A stretch of 64,000 nucleotides of DNA. Origin: Phaeosaccion multiseriatum. Its lineage: Eukaryota; Ochrophyta, other classes. The notes below the pieces were generated by a model. The model was not told the DNA's origin. It did no database searches and worked only from the letters and a program-made list of their open reading frames with translations. Positions 1 through 17,465 of this stretch are shown piece after piece. A program made the translations under genes and the position numbers. Numbering within the stretch: position 1 is the first letter of the stretch; each line of letters opens with the position of its first letter. The stretch lies in NCBI GenBank assembly GCA_965112735.1, contig OZ218965.1, forward strand, positions 372,001 through 436,000, in the 5' to 3' direction.

Positions 1-137
1 CTTTAGTTTGCAGCCACACGGAGGTGCCTGCCCTTGCTTGTGCGCTGCGGAAAGGAAAGGCGGGCTAACTTCTCACTGTTTGTCGCTGGTTGGTCGGCTG
101 GTCGATCGGTCGGTCCATCCCGTTCGTGATTCATTAG

Positions 138-389
138 GTGGAGCGCATCAAGAGCCTGGCGGGCTGCACGCTGGTGGGGGCGGCGGGAGAGATGAGCGAC
201 TTCCAGGCCATTATGGAAATCCTGGAGGAGGAGCACCAACAGGACCTCAACATGGTGCGTGGTGGGGAGTGAAGAAGCGGGTCAATGAAGTGGATGAAGC
301 GGAGTCAGTCACCAGGGGCGGGACTCTTGCCTAACCCCAAGCCGCTCTCTGCTCTGCCCGTGTGTGTGTATATATGTGTGTGTGTGTGT

Positions 390-437
<48 letters not shown>

Positions 438-1291
438 TTGTGTGTGTGTGTGTGCGTGCGTGCGTGTGTGCAGGACGACGGCTTCACCCGCAGCGCCTGT
501 GAGGTGCACTCCTTCCTCCGCGCCACCATGTACGCGCGCCGCAACAAGTTCAACCCGCTGTGGAACTACCTACTGGTGGGCGGCTTCAAAGACGGCCAGG
601 CCTTCCTCGGCAGCGTGGACCACATTGGTGAGAGGGTAGGGGGGCCTCCTGCCTGATTGCCTGCTTGCCTTGCTGGCCTGCTTCCTGCTCGCCTGCTTTC
701 CTGCTTGCCTGTTGGCCTGCTTCCTGCTTGCCTGCTTTCCTGCTTTCGTACCGTGTCGGCCTCTTGATCGTCGAGTGCCGCCCCCCTCGACTCGCTCCTG
801 TGCCTTGCTGCCTTGTATGCGTAGGGACGGCGTACGAAGACAACTTTCTCGCAACGGGGTTCGGCGCACACCTCGCCATTCCCCTCATGCGCAAGAGATG
901 GCATAAGGACATGGAGGAGGGAGAGGCTCGGGCGCTGCTGGAGGACTGCCTTCGAGTGCTGTTTTACAGGTCAGCGGGTGGGGGGTGAAGGCGGAGGGAG
1001 TGAGTGAGGCGGGGAAGGGGGCGGCTTTTTTTACTTTTGTCTTTGTTCTTGTTTGCTTGCTTGCTTGCTTGTTTGTTTGCTTGCCGCCACCGCCATTCAC
1101 TCTGGGCGCTCCTCGCTTGTGTGCGTCTCCTCTCCCCTTGCAGGGACTGCCGGGCGCTCAATCGAGTGCAGATCGCCAAGGCAACTGCAGAGGGTACGCT
1201 GGTGAGCGAGCCTTTCACCCTCACCACTTCGTGGAGCCTCGCGTCCTTCCAGAAGAGTAAAGCAGGCCAGGACACAGATGGCAGCTGGTAG
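138..1291 (+). CDS. PSMB4: 20S proteasome subunit beta type-4 (beta-7 position), 3' part
   Basis: Exons are 138-254, 474-627, 825-969 and 1144-1291 (stop TAG); the 5' exons lie left of the window. The spliced product has the PSMB4/Pre4 landmarks in order: a VERIKSL start, GAAGEMSDFQ, NPLWNYLLVGGF, FLGSVDHIGTAYEDN, LATGFGAHLA and LFYRDCRALNR. In this family the subunit is a non-catalytic beta-ring member that completes half-proteasome dimerisation. The visible part, about 154 residues, matches the C-terminal two thirds of the usual protein. The first intron is a (TG)n tract running directly into the acceptor. All junction phases fit. I see no exon for the expected preceding LRF-type sequence in bases 1-137, so the gene continues leftward. 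Confidence 0.93.
361..470 (+). repeat. (TG)n microsatellite in PSMB4 intron
   Basis: A TG/TATG tract fills the 3' half of the intron and serves as the pyrimidine/TG-rich stretch before the acceptor at 471-473. Confidence 0.9.
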
Positions 1292-2466
1292 AGAGAGTAG
1301 ACAGGCAGGCAGGCAGGCAGGCAGACAGGCAGTCAGGCAGGTGTATGTGCAGTTGTGGAGTGGCCCGGTGGTCCCGGTCCTTTTCTCCAGTGCAAGTTGA
1401 GCTGACATTAACCAATATCGATCCCATTTATCAGTATCGATCCCATATTATCAACATCGATATATTATTATGGGCAGGGCTCTGCGCTTTTTTTGCGATG
1501 ATGCCAGAAGAGTGAAGAGTTTATCCCTGGGTTACAGCTCTGAAGGACGTAAGAGTATTCGAGGTTCTGATGGCTTTATTGCTTCTTTGTGCCTCCCTTG
1601 CCTATGGCTACTCTGGACGATGAGCAGCAAGTCATACGCACCTCTGGAAAGTGGAAAGAGGGGGGGGGGGGGGGGATATATTTATTGACTTTTCCCTTCC
1701 CTCTGGTGAGGATATACTGCTTGACTTAATAGGAGTCACCCACTGGTGAGCCAGAGGCCCTGCTCGCAGGAGCTGCAGACGTGGAGAGGACGGAGGGAGA
1801 TGTGACGGGGGTGGGGAGTGGACGATGGGCCGAGAGTGTCATTGACGTCATGAGCAAAGGGGGAGACGAAGACAGTCGGTCGGTGCCGGAGGCAATGAAG
1901 AGAGAAGAAGGAGAGACCAAGCAATCGGACGAAGGAGACAGAGGGCAAGAGGAGGACGACGACGTGACGTGGCACTAGTCTGTGGGTGCCAAGCTTCGAG
2001 CGGGCAGAGCGCGAAACCCCCACAGGAGGGACGGGGATTGGGGGTCGTACGTAACTTTACGTAACTTTCTAATATCAATGCTGCGTTGTGCTCGTAATAT
2101 GCAGGGCCAGAACAAGACAGAAAGGCAAGGGAGGCGCAAGCAGTGGCTACAAAATCTCACGGGGGGGGTCAGCAGGGGCAGGGGTTATAGGGGCTTGTCT
2201 TTGCTGGCCCGTATGCTTGCGTCATGCGTTTCATTTTCTTTTCCGAATTTCTCAACTGTGTCGGCACCGGCTCGTACTTCCGTTTTGGAGTCTTAATCGT
2301 GTATTAAAGCGGTGCGGCGGCGACAGTCCTTTTATCGAGCAATCTGACAGGAGCAGCGGCAGCAGCAGCAGCGGCAGCAGTAGTAGCTAGTCCATGCGTG
2401 AATGAGGCGGCTCTGTTGGTTGACCCCCCCGACCTCTTCATCCTTCGTGGCTACAATTGCTGCAGC
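1292..2466. other. Stretch between PSMB4 and the RGS gene, no firm gene
   Basis: Only short open stretches are present. One runs from an ATG at 1470 for 72 codons. Another, 1733-1978, is an acidic 81-codon frame that could be a terminal exon after an AG at 1731-1732. Neither matches a family I recognise and no convincing splice chain links them. The stretch also holds an AT-rich block (1400-1470) with three ATCGAT-containing direct repeats, a run of 15 G (1661-1675), and the presumed promoter and 5' UTR of the next gene, including a CAG-rich tract near 2350-2380. Confidence 0.5.
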
Positions 2467-8789
<6,323 letters not shown>

Positions 8790-8981
8790 CGTTACACAAA
8801 GTAGACGATATAAAGTAGAGCAGTGACTTACGTATAAGAGATTAGTGATTGATTTCATTCAGGGCTATTGTATTGAAGTAGCACATTTGTTCACTTGCTC
8901 GTCTTTGACTGTTGTTGTACATTCTGCCGCCCGCCGCTGCCCAGGCCCAGCCCCAATGGTCAGCACATGGTAACATTGCTA

Positions 8982-9453
8982 TCATGCCGAGGCCTGCTTC
9001 TTCTTTGTTAAGTTCACGGTCTCTCTCTTGAGCACGTGCAGCAGCGTCTGGCTGGACTCGAGGATCTTCATGTACGCTGCTTCTGTCTCTTGAATGGTGC
9101 GGTCGTATTCGTTCCGCGCCTGCGCCTTGCGAGCCAGGGCCTCGTTGATCTTGCTCAATCGGTCGGTGAGCACGCTCAAGTCCTGGGGAGGGGGGAGGAA
9201 AGAGGAAGGGCAGGGGGGGGGTGTCAGTGTGTTACGGGCCGCTCTCAGGCTGACAAGCCGGTATTGATGGACGGACGAGGCGGTAGTTCAGTCCTGCGAA
9301 CGGAACCAAGGCCCGCACCTTTTGAATCTTGGCCTTGTCCTCCTCGTCCTTTAGGATTTGTCTGTTCACCTCCTCCCTCTTCTCCCGCAAGTCCTCAATG
9401 CACTTGACAAGCTCGTTGTTGTAGTTCTGCAACGTTGCTCCCTGTTGCGCCAT
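8982..9453 (-). CDS. SSNA1: SSNA1 / DIP13 microtubule and basal-body protein
   Basis: Two exons, 9453-9319 and 9182-8982, give 111 residues, the normal size for the family. The protein is a single coiled coil. It contains the family-diagnostic blocks [53 protein letters not shown] and [17 protein letters not shown]1 (DIP13 in Chlamydomonas) binds microtubules at basal bodies and axonemes and is induced by deflagellation in green algae. The gene ends 192 bp from the convergent RGS gene. It starts 745 bp from IFT80 on the other strand, so two ciliary genes share one upstream region. Confidence 0.95.
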
Positions 9454-9734
9454 GCTGCTCTGCTGCTGCTGCTGCTGCCTCCTCCTCCTCCCTGCCGCTG
9501 GTCCTTCCTCGCCTCACACAATAGCCCTGTGTCTACGCTGCTTGGTGGCACTGCTGCTGCTACTACTGCTGCTGCTGGGATGCACTGAAAGGCCTGAGAA
9601 GTTTGGGTCGACGTGGAGGAGGTGGATGTAAGGGGGTTGGATGTACTTTCCCATCACTCTCCACGACGACGCACCCTCACCTTCCACTACACCTCTCCTG
9701 CCCGTCAAAGCTTACGCTATCACGACCATGCTTC

Positions 9735-9775
<41 letters not shown>

Positions 9776-10198
9776 ACAATCCTTGCCTGGCCACACCTGC
9801 AGAGCAGCGAGGCATTGCAAGAGAGAGGCAGCGAGGCATGGTTAGAAAGACGGAGAGTAGGGAAGGCGAGGCGATGCAGGACGGGGGCAAGCCCACCAGC
9901 AGCAGGGGGGGGGGGGTAACAACAACACATAAGAACACCTACCACTGCTGCCGCTGTTGAGATGCTCTGCTCGTTGATGGTGCTACGGTGGTTTGATTTG
10001 GGATGGAACGGCCGAGGCGTTTCCGTGCTGGCATGACCTACCCCCAAACTGTTACTGGACAACTTTTCAACTTTGCTGCTTTTGGTACTATAGACCAGAG
10101 GACTTCCCCTTTCTCCTACTCCTTCCCGTCACCCCCCCCCCTCCTCCTCCTCGTCCTCGTCCTCCCCCTTGCTCTCCTCCTCCTGGCTAGGCTGCATC
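9454..10198. promoter_or_regulatory. Shared upstream region of SSNA1 and IFT80
   Basis: These 745 bp separate two divergent ciliary start codons. They contain short CTG/GCT and GATGAT repeats (9463-9480, 9728-9778), a G run near 9906 and a C/T-rich tract before the IFT80 ATG. I found no motif I would name with confidence. That it acts as a bidirectional promoter is inferred from geometry only. Confidence 0.5.
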
Positions 10199-13040
10199 AT
10201 GAAGCTGGAGGTCTGCTCCAACTCCAGCGTGCACAAGGAGCTGTGTACAGCAGTGGGGTGGACGTCTGACAATGAGTGCTACAGCTTCTCCGATGACCAG
10301 ACCATCCAAAAGTGGGACAGAGAAGGAGAGCCTGCAGCCAAAGTGGCGGTGAGTGAGTGGGGCGGGTTATGATTACCTTGTTGGCGACGTGCCGCCTTCG
10401 GAAGCTCATGGATTCGCTCATGAGTAAGCAACCGCCCCACCACCGATGCTGCGCAGAAAATCGAGGCGTACGCCACGTGCATGTCGTGGGTTCCTACCAT
10501 CGGCAGTCAGAGCAGCGAGTCCTTCGCGATGGGCTGCAGTGACGGAGGGCTTCGTCTGTTCAGCAAGGCGGGAAGGGAGGAGAAGAAGGTGGAGGCCCAC
10601 AACCCCGCGGCGTGCACCAAGGTGAGGAGGAGTGTTCTGTCTGTCAAATTTCCGTGTCCTGCACTCCCCCAAGTAGCTAGCGAGAGCGCAGCGCCATAAG
10701 GATTGGGCCCTTTACTGAGCGAGGAACACACTATCCCGGTGTTCTCATCTCCCATGTTCATGCTCCATGCTCCACTCCATGTTCACGCCCCATCTTCCAT
10801 ACAGGTGGCCTGGAGCTACGACGGCACTGCCCTGTGCACGTGCGGAGAGGATGGCAAGGTCAAGGTGTGGTCCAGGAGTGGGAATCTACGCAGGTGAGAG
10901 TGGAGGGGAGAGGTGGAGAGAGGGGGGGGGGGCGGAGAGAGGAGGGGGGGGGGGCGGAGAGGGAGGGGGGGGGGGGCGGAGAGGAGATAAAATGAGAGAG
11001 AAGAGAGAGAAGAGAGAGAAGAGAGGGGGAGAAGGGCGATAGAAGAGGGGGGGGGGGGGAGAAGAAAGGGAACGACAGAAGATAGAAAAGATGCGAGAGA
11101 GACAAGAGAGACTGAGAGAGAAGAGACTCGGCAGGAGAGAAGAGAGTGAGGGCCGTGTCCATCCTCCGGGTCCTCCCGCCACCCTCCCTCCCTGCGCCGT
11201 TGCTGACTACCTCTCTTGCCGTCTGCTGCCATCTGCCGCCATCTCCATCTGTCTCCCATCTTGGCTGGGCCCCCCTGGGATCGTGTACATCTTAGCACTC
11301 TTCTTGAGGCCGGGCGGTGCGTGTATACGTGTGCGTGGTCACCCGACAACGAAGCCGTGCTGCTGGGGGTGGGCAAGGACCTCTTAGTCAAGGGCGTGCA
11401 GGCAGGCAAGTGGAGGAGGAGGAGGCGGGCGGAGGGGGGGCAGTCGCCTTTCTCCCCCCCCCCGCCAGGCCAGGCAATGGATGGCAATGGATGGCAATGG
11501 ATGGCAATGGATAGCACTGCCGTCGCCCTCCCCGCCAGGCCAGGCACTGGATGGCACTGGATGGCACTGGCCGGTCACAGGTGGTCCCAGGCATGCTGAC
11601 GCCCTGTGTTGTTGATCTTTGTTGCTGCTGTGTTGCTGCTGTGTTGCTGCTGTGTTGCTGCTGTATCACCAACTGCTGTGTGGGATCGGATGGGGGGGGG
11701 GCTGCAGGCAAGAAGCAGCTGCAGTGGGCAGCGCATGAGGGGCTGATCCTTGCCGTGGACTGGAACATCGTCAACAATCTCATCGTGTCAGGCTCAGAGG
11801 TGAGGAGGAGGAGGAGGAGGAGGAGGAGGAGGAGGAGGAGGAGGAGTCTGGTTGGTGTGTATATGTCCACAGGCAACAGACAACCAACTGCTGCACATGG
11901 ATTGATATCTATGACGTATCGATTCGTCGGGTCACAGGCAACAGACAACCAACTGCATCACATGGATTGATATCTATGACTTATCGATTCCTCGGGTTGC
12001 TACTCTGGAACTGTGCTTATTCGCTCTCGAAAACCCGTTAAAGAACTCTACTTAATCGCTCTCGAAAACCCGTTACAGAACTGTGCTTAATCGCTCTCGA
12101 AAACCCGTTACAGAACTGTGCTTATTCGCTCTCGAAAACCCGTTACAGAACTGTGCTTAATCGCTCTCGAAAAACCCGTTACAGAACTGTACTTAATCGC
12201 TCTCGAAAACCCGTTACTGCCCCCCCCCCCCCCCCCCCAGGACTGCACCTTCAAGGTGTGGGACGCGTTCGGACGACAGCTGTACCACAGCAGCCCGTCC
12301 AGCCACGTCATCACCTCTATTAAGTGGTGCCCCAATGGAGAGGCCTTCGCAGTGGGCTCCTTCAACTTACTTAGGCTGTGTGACAAGACGGTGCGTTGTT
12401 GTTGTTGCTGTTGTGCTGTTGTTGTTGGTGTTTGTGGTCGTGTGTGTGTTGTCCTGAGCCTGTCGTCTCTCTTTTCCTCCTTCTCTCCTACGCCAGGTAG
12501 CCTCTTGTGTGTGTTGCTTCCCTCCTTGCTTTCGTCAGTCTGTCTCCTTTCCTTCCTTGTGCATCGTTGGCCCTGACAAGTGCCGCCCCCACTCCCGCTA
12601 CACCACTACTCACCACCACTACTCACCACTACTACTCACCACCACTACTCACCACCACTACTCACCACCACTACTCACCACCACTACTCACCACCACTAC
12701 TCACCACCACTACTCACCACCACTACTCACCACCACTACTCACCACCACTACTCACCACCACTACTCACCACCACTACTCACCACCACTACTCACCACCA
12801 CTACTCACCACCACTACTCACCACCACTACTCACCACCACTACTCATCACCACTACTCACCACCACTACTCACCACCACTCACCACCACTCACCACCACT
12901 ACTCACCACCACTCACCACCACTCACCACCACTACTCACCACCACTACTCACCACCACTACTCACCACCACTACTCACCACCACTACTCACCACCACTCT
13001 CCTTCCCGCGCCCCACATCCGCAACCCACAACAACAACCC

Positions 13041-13134
<94 letters not shown>

Positions 13135-16100
13135 ACACACACACCTCCCAACAGGGCTGGAGCTACTGCCGCGAGCGCCCCCAGTGCGGAAGTGTGATGG
13201 ACATCTCCTGGACGTCGGACGGCACGCAGCTCGCAGGGGCGGGGGGCAACGGCACAGTCGTGTTCGGGCAACTTGTGAGGAGGGTGCTCGAGTGGGAACA
13301 GCTTGAGGCCGTGCTCGTGGACAGCCACAAAATACAAGTGCAGGTATGGAGGAAGGGAGGGAAGGAGGGAGAGAGGAGGGAGGGAGGGAGGGAGGGAGGG
13401 AGGGAGGGAGGGAGGGAGGGAGGGAGGGAAGAGGAGGGGGAGGGAGGGAGGGAAGAGGAGGGGGAGGGAGGGAGGGAGGGAGAGAGGGAGGGGGACTGAT
13501 TGGTATGGTAGTCAGACTCTGACTCACACAGATCTACGAAAACAGAAACTGAAACCGGAATTAGAAGTGACGCTTCAACCTCATGCTCACTATGCGTTGC
13601 GATGTCATGTGCAAACAACACACACACACGTGAAGGACGTTGGGGCGGACACCTCTGAGGAGCTGGACTTCTCAAGAGAGCGAGTGATAGAGATGGCGCT
13701 CGGCTACGGCCACCTCGTCGCTGCCACCGCCACTCAGTGCTTCATCTACAATGCGGACAATTGGAATACGCCGCACATCTTCGACCTCAGAGGCACTGTG
13801 GGCCTCCTCGTGCTGGCGGAGAGCCACTTCCTCACACTGGACAATCTGCAGGGAGTGCAAGTGTGGTCGTATGAAGGTCGCCAAGTGTCGAATCCGAGGT
13901 TCCAGAACTTGAGGCCGGAGTTCTTGAACAGCCACACCATCAGCCTGTCGAGGGACACGGTGGCTATATTGAGTCGGGCGGATTGCAAGACGGTCCATAT
14001 ATGCGATGTGCAGACGGGGAGGGCCATGCAGGAGGCGACGGTTACACACGACTGTGAGGTGTTAGAGATTCACTTGAATCAGTTCGGGGCCACGCTGGCG
14101 GATCGGCGGCTCGTGTTCATCGACTGCAATAGAGACATGTGGATCTGCAGCTGCGACGGAAACAAGACCACCCCTAAGCACAAGTTGTACACACAGGTAC
14201 GGAGGAGGAGGTGGGAGAGCAAGCTTTGTTCCTTCCTCTTTCGTTTGGTGTTGGCCTCCCTCCCTTCTTGACTGACTGACTGACTGACTGACTCTCTTCT
14301 TGTGATGTGCAGGTGGACTCGTGCAAGTGGAACGATTCGAGCGATATGCTCGTGGCCATTGCAGACGGCCGCCTCGTGACCTGGTACTACCCCAACGCCT
14401 TCACAGTGGACAGGGACCTCCTCTCACTCGCCAGCACCACAAGGGACGCCGCCTCCTTTGGCAAGATGCCCCGCATCAAGTCCTTCTTCTCCAACAAAGT
14501 AAGTGCGTGGGTGAGTGGATGGGTGGGTGGGTGGGTGGATGGACGGATGGGTGGGTGGGTGGATGGGTGGGTGGATGAGTGGGTGGGTGAGTGGGTGGGT
14601 GAGTGGGTGGGTGGGTGAGTGGGTGGATGGGTGGGTGGGTGGGTGGATGGATGGGTGGATGGGTGGATGGACGGATGGGTGGGTGGGTGGGTGGATGGAC
14701 GGATGGGTGGGTGGGTGGGTGGGTGGGTGGGTGTGCGGGTTGGTCAGTAGATGGGTGGGTGGATGAGTGCGAATGGGTGGGTTGGTGGGTGAGTGGGTGG
14801 GTGGATGGGTGGATGGGTGGATGGGTGGGTGGGTGGATGGGTGGGAGGATGGATGGATGGGTGGGGTGGGTGGATGGGTTAGGTGGGTGAACAAAGGGCC
14901 ACAGGACATGAAGCCTCCCTTCCATCCTTTCTCCGTTGTCCTTCCTCGAGCGAAGCGACACCCACATTGACCAACCTCCCCTTCCTTCCCCTCCCGTCTC
15001 ATCCCCCCCTGCCGTACCACCAACCGCTGCAGGTCACTGTACGCAAGGCCGACGGTGCCTTGCTCGTGTGGCCCGTCCCTGTGTACCCCGCGATGCTCTA
15101 CGAGTTCAGCGCCGCGGGGAGGTGGGAGCAGGCAGTGAGGCTGTGCAGGTGCGTGTGTGCGTGTGTGCGTGTGTGCGTGTGTGTGTGTACGTGTGTGCTT
15201 GTGCGTGTGTGTGCGTGTGTGCGTGTGTGCGTGTGTGCGTGTGTGCGTGTGTGTGTGTACGTGTGTGCTTGTGCGTGTGTGTGCGTGCGTGCGTGTGTGC
15301 GTGCGTGTGTGTGTTCTTTCCCTCCCCCGTCCCACCTCCCCCCCCCTTCTTACTCCAACTGACAGAGCTTCTCCTCCCTCCCGCATCTCATCAGGTTCCT
15401 CAAAAGTGAGCAGGTGTGGGCCTGTCTGGCTGGTATGGCGCTGCAGGGAAGGAACTTGGACGTGGCGGAGGAGGCAATGGCGGCGCTCAAGGTGAGTGAA
15501 CATATTGGGTAAGGGAGGAGAGAGGGCACAGAAACACACCAAGCCCTCCTCTCTTTGAGGGGTGCATCCGCCTCAACTCATTCACTCCATCCATCCCTCA
15601 CTCACTCACTCACTCACTCACTCAATCGCTCACTCACTCACTCACTCACTCACTCACTCGCTCACTCACTCACCCACTCACTCACTCACTCGCTCACGTC
15701 ACACACTCATCCACTCACTCGCTCACGTCACTAACTCGCTCACTCACTCGCTCACTCACTCCCTCTCCCGCCCCCCCTCTCCCCACTCCCTACTCCCTCG
15801 GTCGTCGCCAGGCTGTGGACAAGCTGGAGTACATCATGTACATCAAGGAGATCCCCTCGGAGGAGGCAAGGAACGCCGAACTTGCTCTGTATCGGCGCTG
15901 CCCCGAGGAGGCGGAGAGAGTTCTCCTGCAGGCAAGTCCGCCCCTCGTGTACAGGGCGGTCAAGATGAACATCAAGGTACGTCATGTTTCGTAAGGTTAC
16001 GTGACTTTACCTACGGTACCAAAGAGTGGCGAGAGGAGAGGAGAGGAGAGGGGAGAGACTCGCCGTCTGTCTATGTGTTTGGTGTATTTCTCTCTCTCTC

Positions 16101-16966
16101 TCTTTGTCCCTCTTGTCTCTTCTTACTCCCCTCTCTACTCTCTCTCCGTCTCTCTCTCCCTCTCCCTCTCCACCCCTCTCTCTCCCCGTTTTTCTCCCCC
16201 CTCTCCCCTCTCCCCTCTCCCCTCTCCTCTCTCCCCTCTCCCCTCTCCCCTCTCCCCTCTCCCCTCTCCCCTCTCCCCTCTCCCCTCTCCCCTCTCCCCT
16301 CTCCCCTCTCCCCGCCCCCCTCCCCCCTCTTCCCTCTTCCCTCTCCCCTCTCCCCTCTCCCCTCTCCCCTCTCCCCTCTCCCTTCTCCCCTCTCCCCTCT
16401 CCCCTCTCCCCTCTCCCCTCTCCCCTCTCCCCTCTCCCCTCTCCCCTCTCCCCTCTCCCCTCTCCCCTCTCCCCTCTCCCCTCTCCCCTCTCCCCTCTCC
16501 CCTCTCCCCTCTCCCCTCTCCCCTCTCCCCTCTCCCCTCTCCCCTCTCCCCTCTCCCCTCTCCCCTCTCCCCTCTCCCTTCTCCCCTCTCCCCTCTCCCC
16601 TCTCCCCTCTCCCCTCTCCCCTCTCCCCTCTCCCCTCTCCCCTCTTCCCTCTCCCCTCTCCCCTCTCCCCTCTCCCCTCTCGCTCTGCCTGCCTGTTGCG
16701 ATGCCCCACATCCTCAGCTCTTCCGCTGGAGTCGTGCACTGGACGTGGCTATTCAACACCGCAGCCACGTGGACACTGTCCTCGGCTACAGACAGCGCTT
16801 CCTTGAGCAGTTCGGGGGTAAGACTGAGACCGACGCACGCTTCATTCAATACAACGATCAGGTGCCGGTGGACTGGGAGGCCATCGAGGCGAAGGAGGAC
16901 AAGGAGGGGGAGGACGAGAGGGAGAGGGCAGGGGTGGGGGGAGGAGGCAGGGGGACGTACAAATAG
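10199..16966 (+). CDS. IFT80: Intraflagellar transport protein 80 (IFT-B, WD40)
   Basis: Thirteen exons: 10199-10348, 10457-10621, 10805-10893, 11296-11405, 11708-11799, 12241-12390, 13155-13343, 13636-14196, 14313-14498, 15033-15148, 15395-15491, 15812-15976 and 16718-16966. The product is 772 residues; human IFT80 has 777. The N-terminal WD40 propellers include [49 protein letters not shown] and GWSYCRERP. The C-terminal helical part includes [20 protein letters not shown], then [20 protein letters not shown]. The protein is an IFT-B subunit needed for anterograde transport and cilium assembly. The intron after 11405 is GC-AG with the donor G|GCAAGT, which restores QAGKKQLQW exactly where homologues have their WKAHDG-type block. 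AATAAA at 17039-17044 is a likely poly(A) signal. Introns are repeat-rich. Confidence 0.97.
10915..11105 (+). repeat. G-rich and GAGA low-complexity tract, IFT80 intron 3
   Basis: Purine-only GGGGCGGAGAGG-type repeats grade into GAGAA repeats within the intron 10894-11295. Confidence 0.85.
11990..12220 (+). repeat. 35-bp tandem repeat in IFT80 intron 5
   Basis: About six head-to-tail copies of a 35-bp unit start TCGCTCTCGAAAACCCGTTA, with one or two base differences per copy. They end in an 18-C run that leads into the acceptor of the exon at 12241. This is the only non-simple tandem array in the gene. Confidence 0.93.
12598..13136 (+). repeat. 13-bp CACTACT array plus (CAA)n in IFT80 intron 6
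   Basis: About 30 copies of a 13-bp CACCACCACTACT-type unit (12598-13000) are followed by about 110 bp of CAA repeats (13027-13136), just before the acceptor at 13153-13154. Confidence 0.95.
13374..13492 (+). repeat. (GGGA)n tract in IFT80 intron 7
   Basis: Tetranucleotide GGGA repeats with GAAGAGG interruptions. Confidence 0.9.
14510..14888 (+). repeat. (GGGT/GGAT)n array in IFT80 intron 9
   Basis: About 370 bp of GGGT and GGAT tetramers begin right after the donor at 14499. Confidence 0.93.
15150..15315 (+). repeat. (TG)n tract in IFT80 intron 10
   Basis: TGTGCG repeats start at the donor site itself (AG|GTGCGT). Confidence 0.9.
15595..15770 (+). repeat. (CTCA)n tract in IFT80 intron 11
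   Basis: Tetranucleotide CTCA array with CTCG variants. Confidence 0.9.
16190..16682 (+). repeat. (CCCCTCT)n array in IFT80 intron 12
   Basis: About 490 bp of a 7-bp pyrimidine unit lead to the acceptor at 16716-16717. The unit reads SPLPSPL-like in every forward frame, which produces long false reading frames on both strands. Confidence 0.96.
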
Positions 16967-17465
16967 ATGAGATGCGCGTGGAGTGCACCAACATGCATAC
17001 TTGACAAGCCCCTGCCAGTGAGCGAAGCGACATTCATCAATAAAAAGGTACTTACTGCTTGGGGTTATATAATGTTATAATGCTTTTTCAATTAAAAAAA
17101 TGTACTACGTAGTACTTCGTAACTGTTACAATTCTGGACTGACTGACTGATTGCTTCCCGTCTCTGTCTCAGGGGTATATTCTACAACACTCCCGTTCCC
17201 TCTCTCCTCACGATTCGCTCCTATCCGTGCTCTTGGACATCGGTGGACGTTTCGGACGTTTCGGACGTTTCGGTCATTGAGGGGGCCTGACTATCGATCC
17301 AACGTCACGCAGTAGACAGACTATAATGCTGTGTCCTGATTCAATTGCTCGACCAAGCAGCTTGATCCAAGACCAAGGCCACATAGTTGTCCTTGCTTTC
17401 AGCTGCCATATCTGACCCTCCTTAGACTGCCATCTGACCCTCCTTAGACTGCCATCTGACTCTCC
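16967..17465. other. Convergent spacer between IFT80 and IspG
   Basis: No gene seen. It holds the IFT80 3' end with AATAAA at 17039, AT-rich sequence with TACGTAGTACTTCGTA near 17105, a GGACGTTTC triplet repeat at about 17245-17273, and three copies of a CTGCCATCTGAC-type repeat at 17400-17462 near the IspG stop. Confidence 0.6.

Noticed and set aside
1470-1978. Possible small gene after PSMB4
   Set aside because: A short N-terminal frame and an acidic downstream frame exist, but no splice chain with good sites and phases joins them and no family is recognised.
14424-15542. 372-codon minus-strand frame rich in THPPTHP
   Set aside because: Antisense of the GGGT array in IFT80 intron 9 plus antisense of IFT80 exons.
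15562-16970. Long SPLPSPL and GERGEGR frames
   Set aside because: Produced by the 7-bp CCCCTCT array in IFT80 intron 12.
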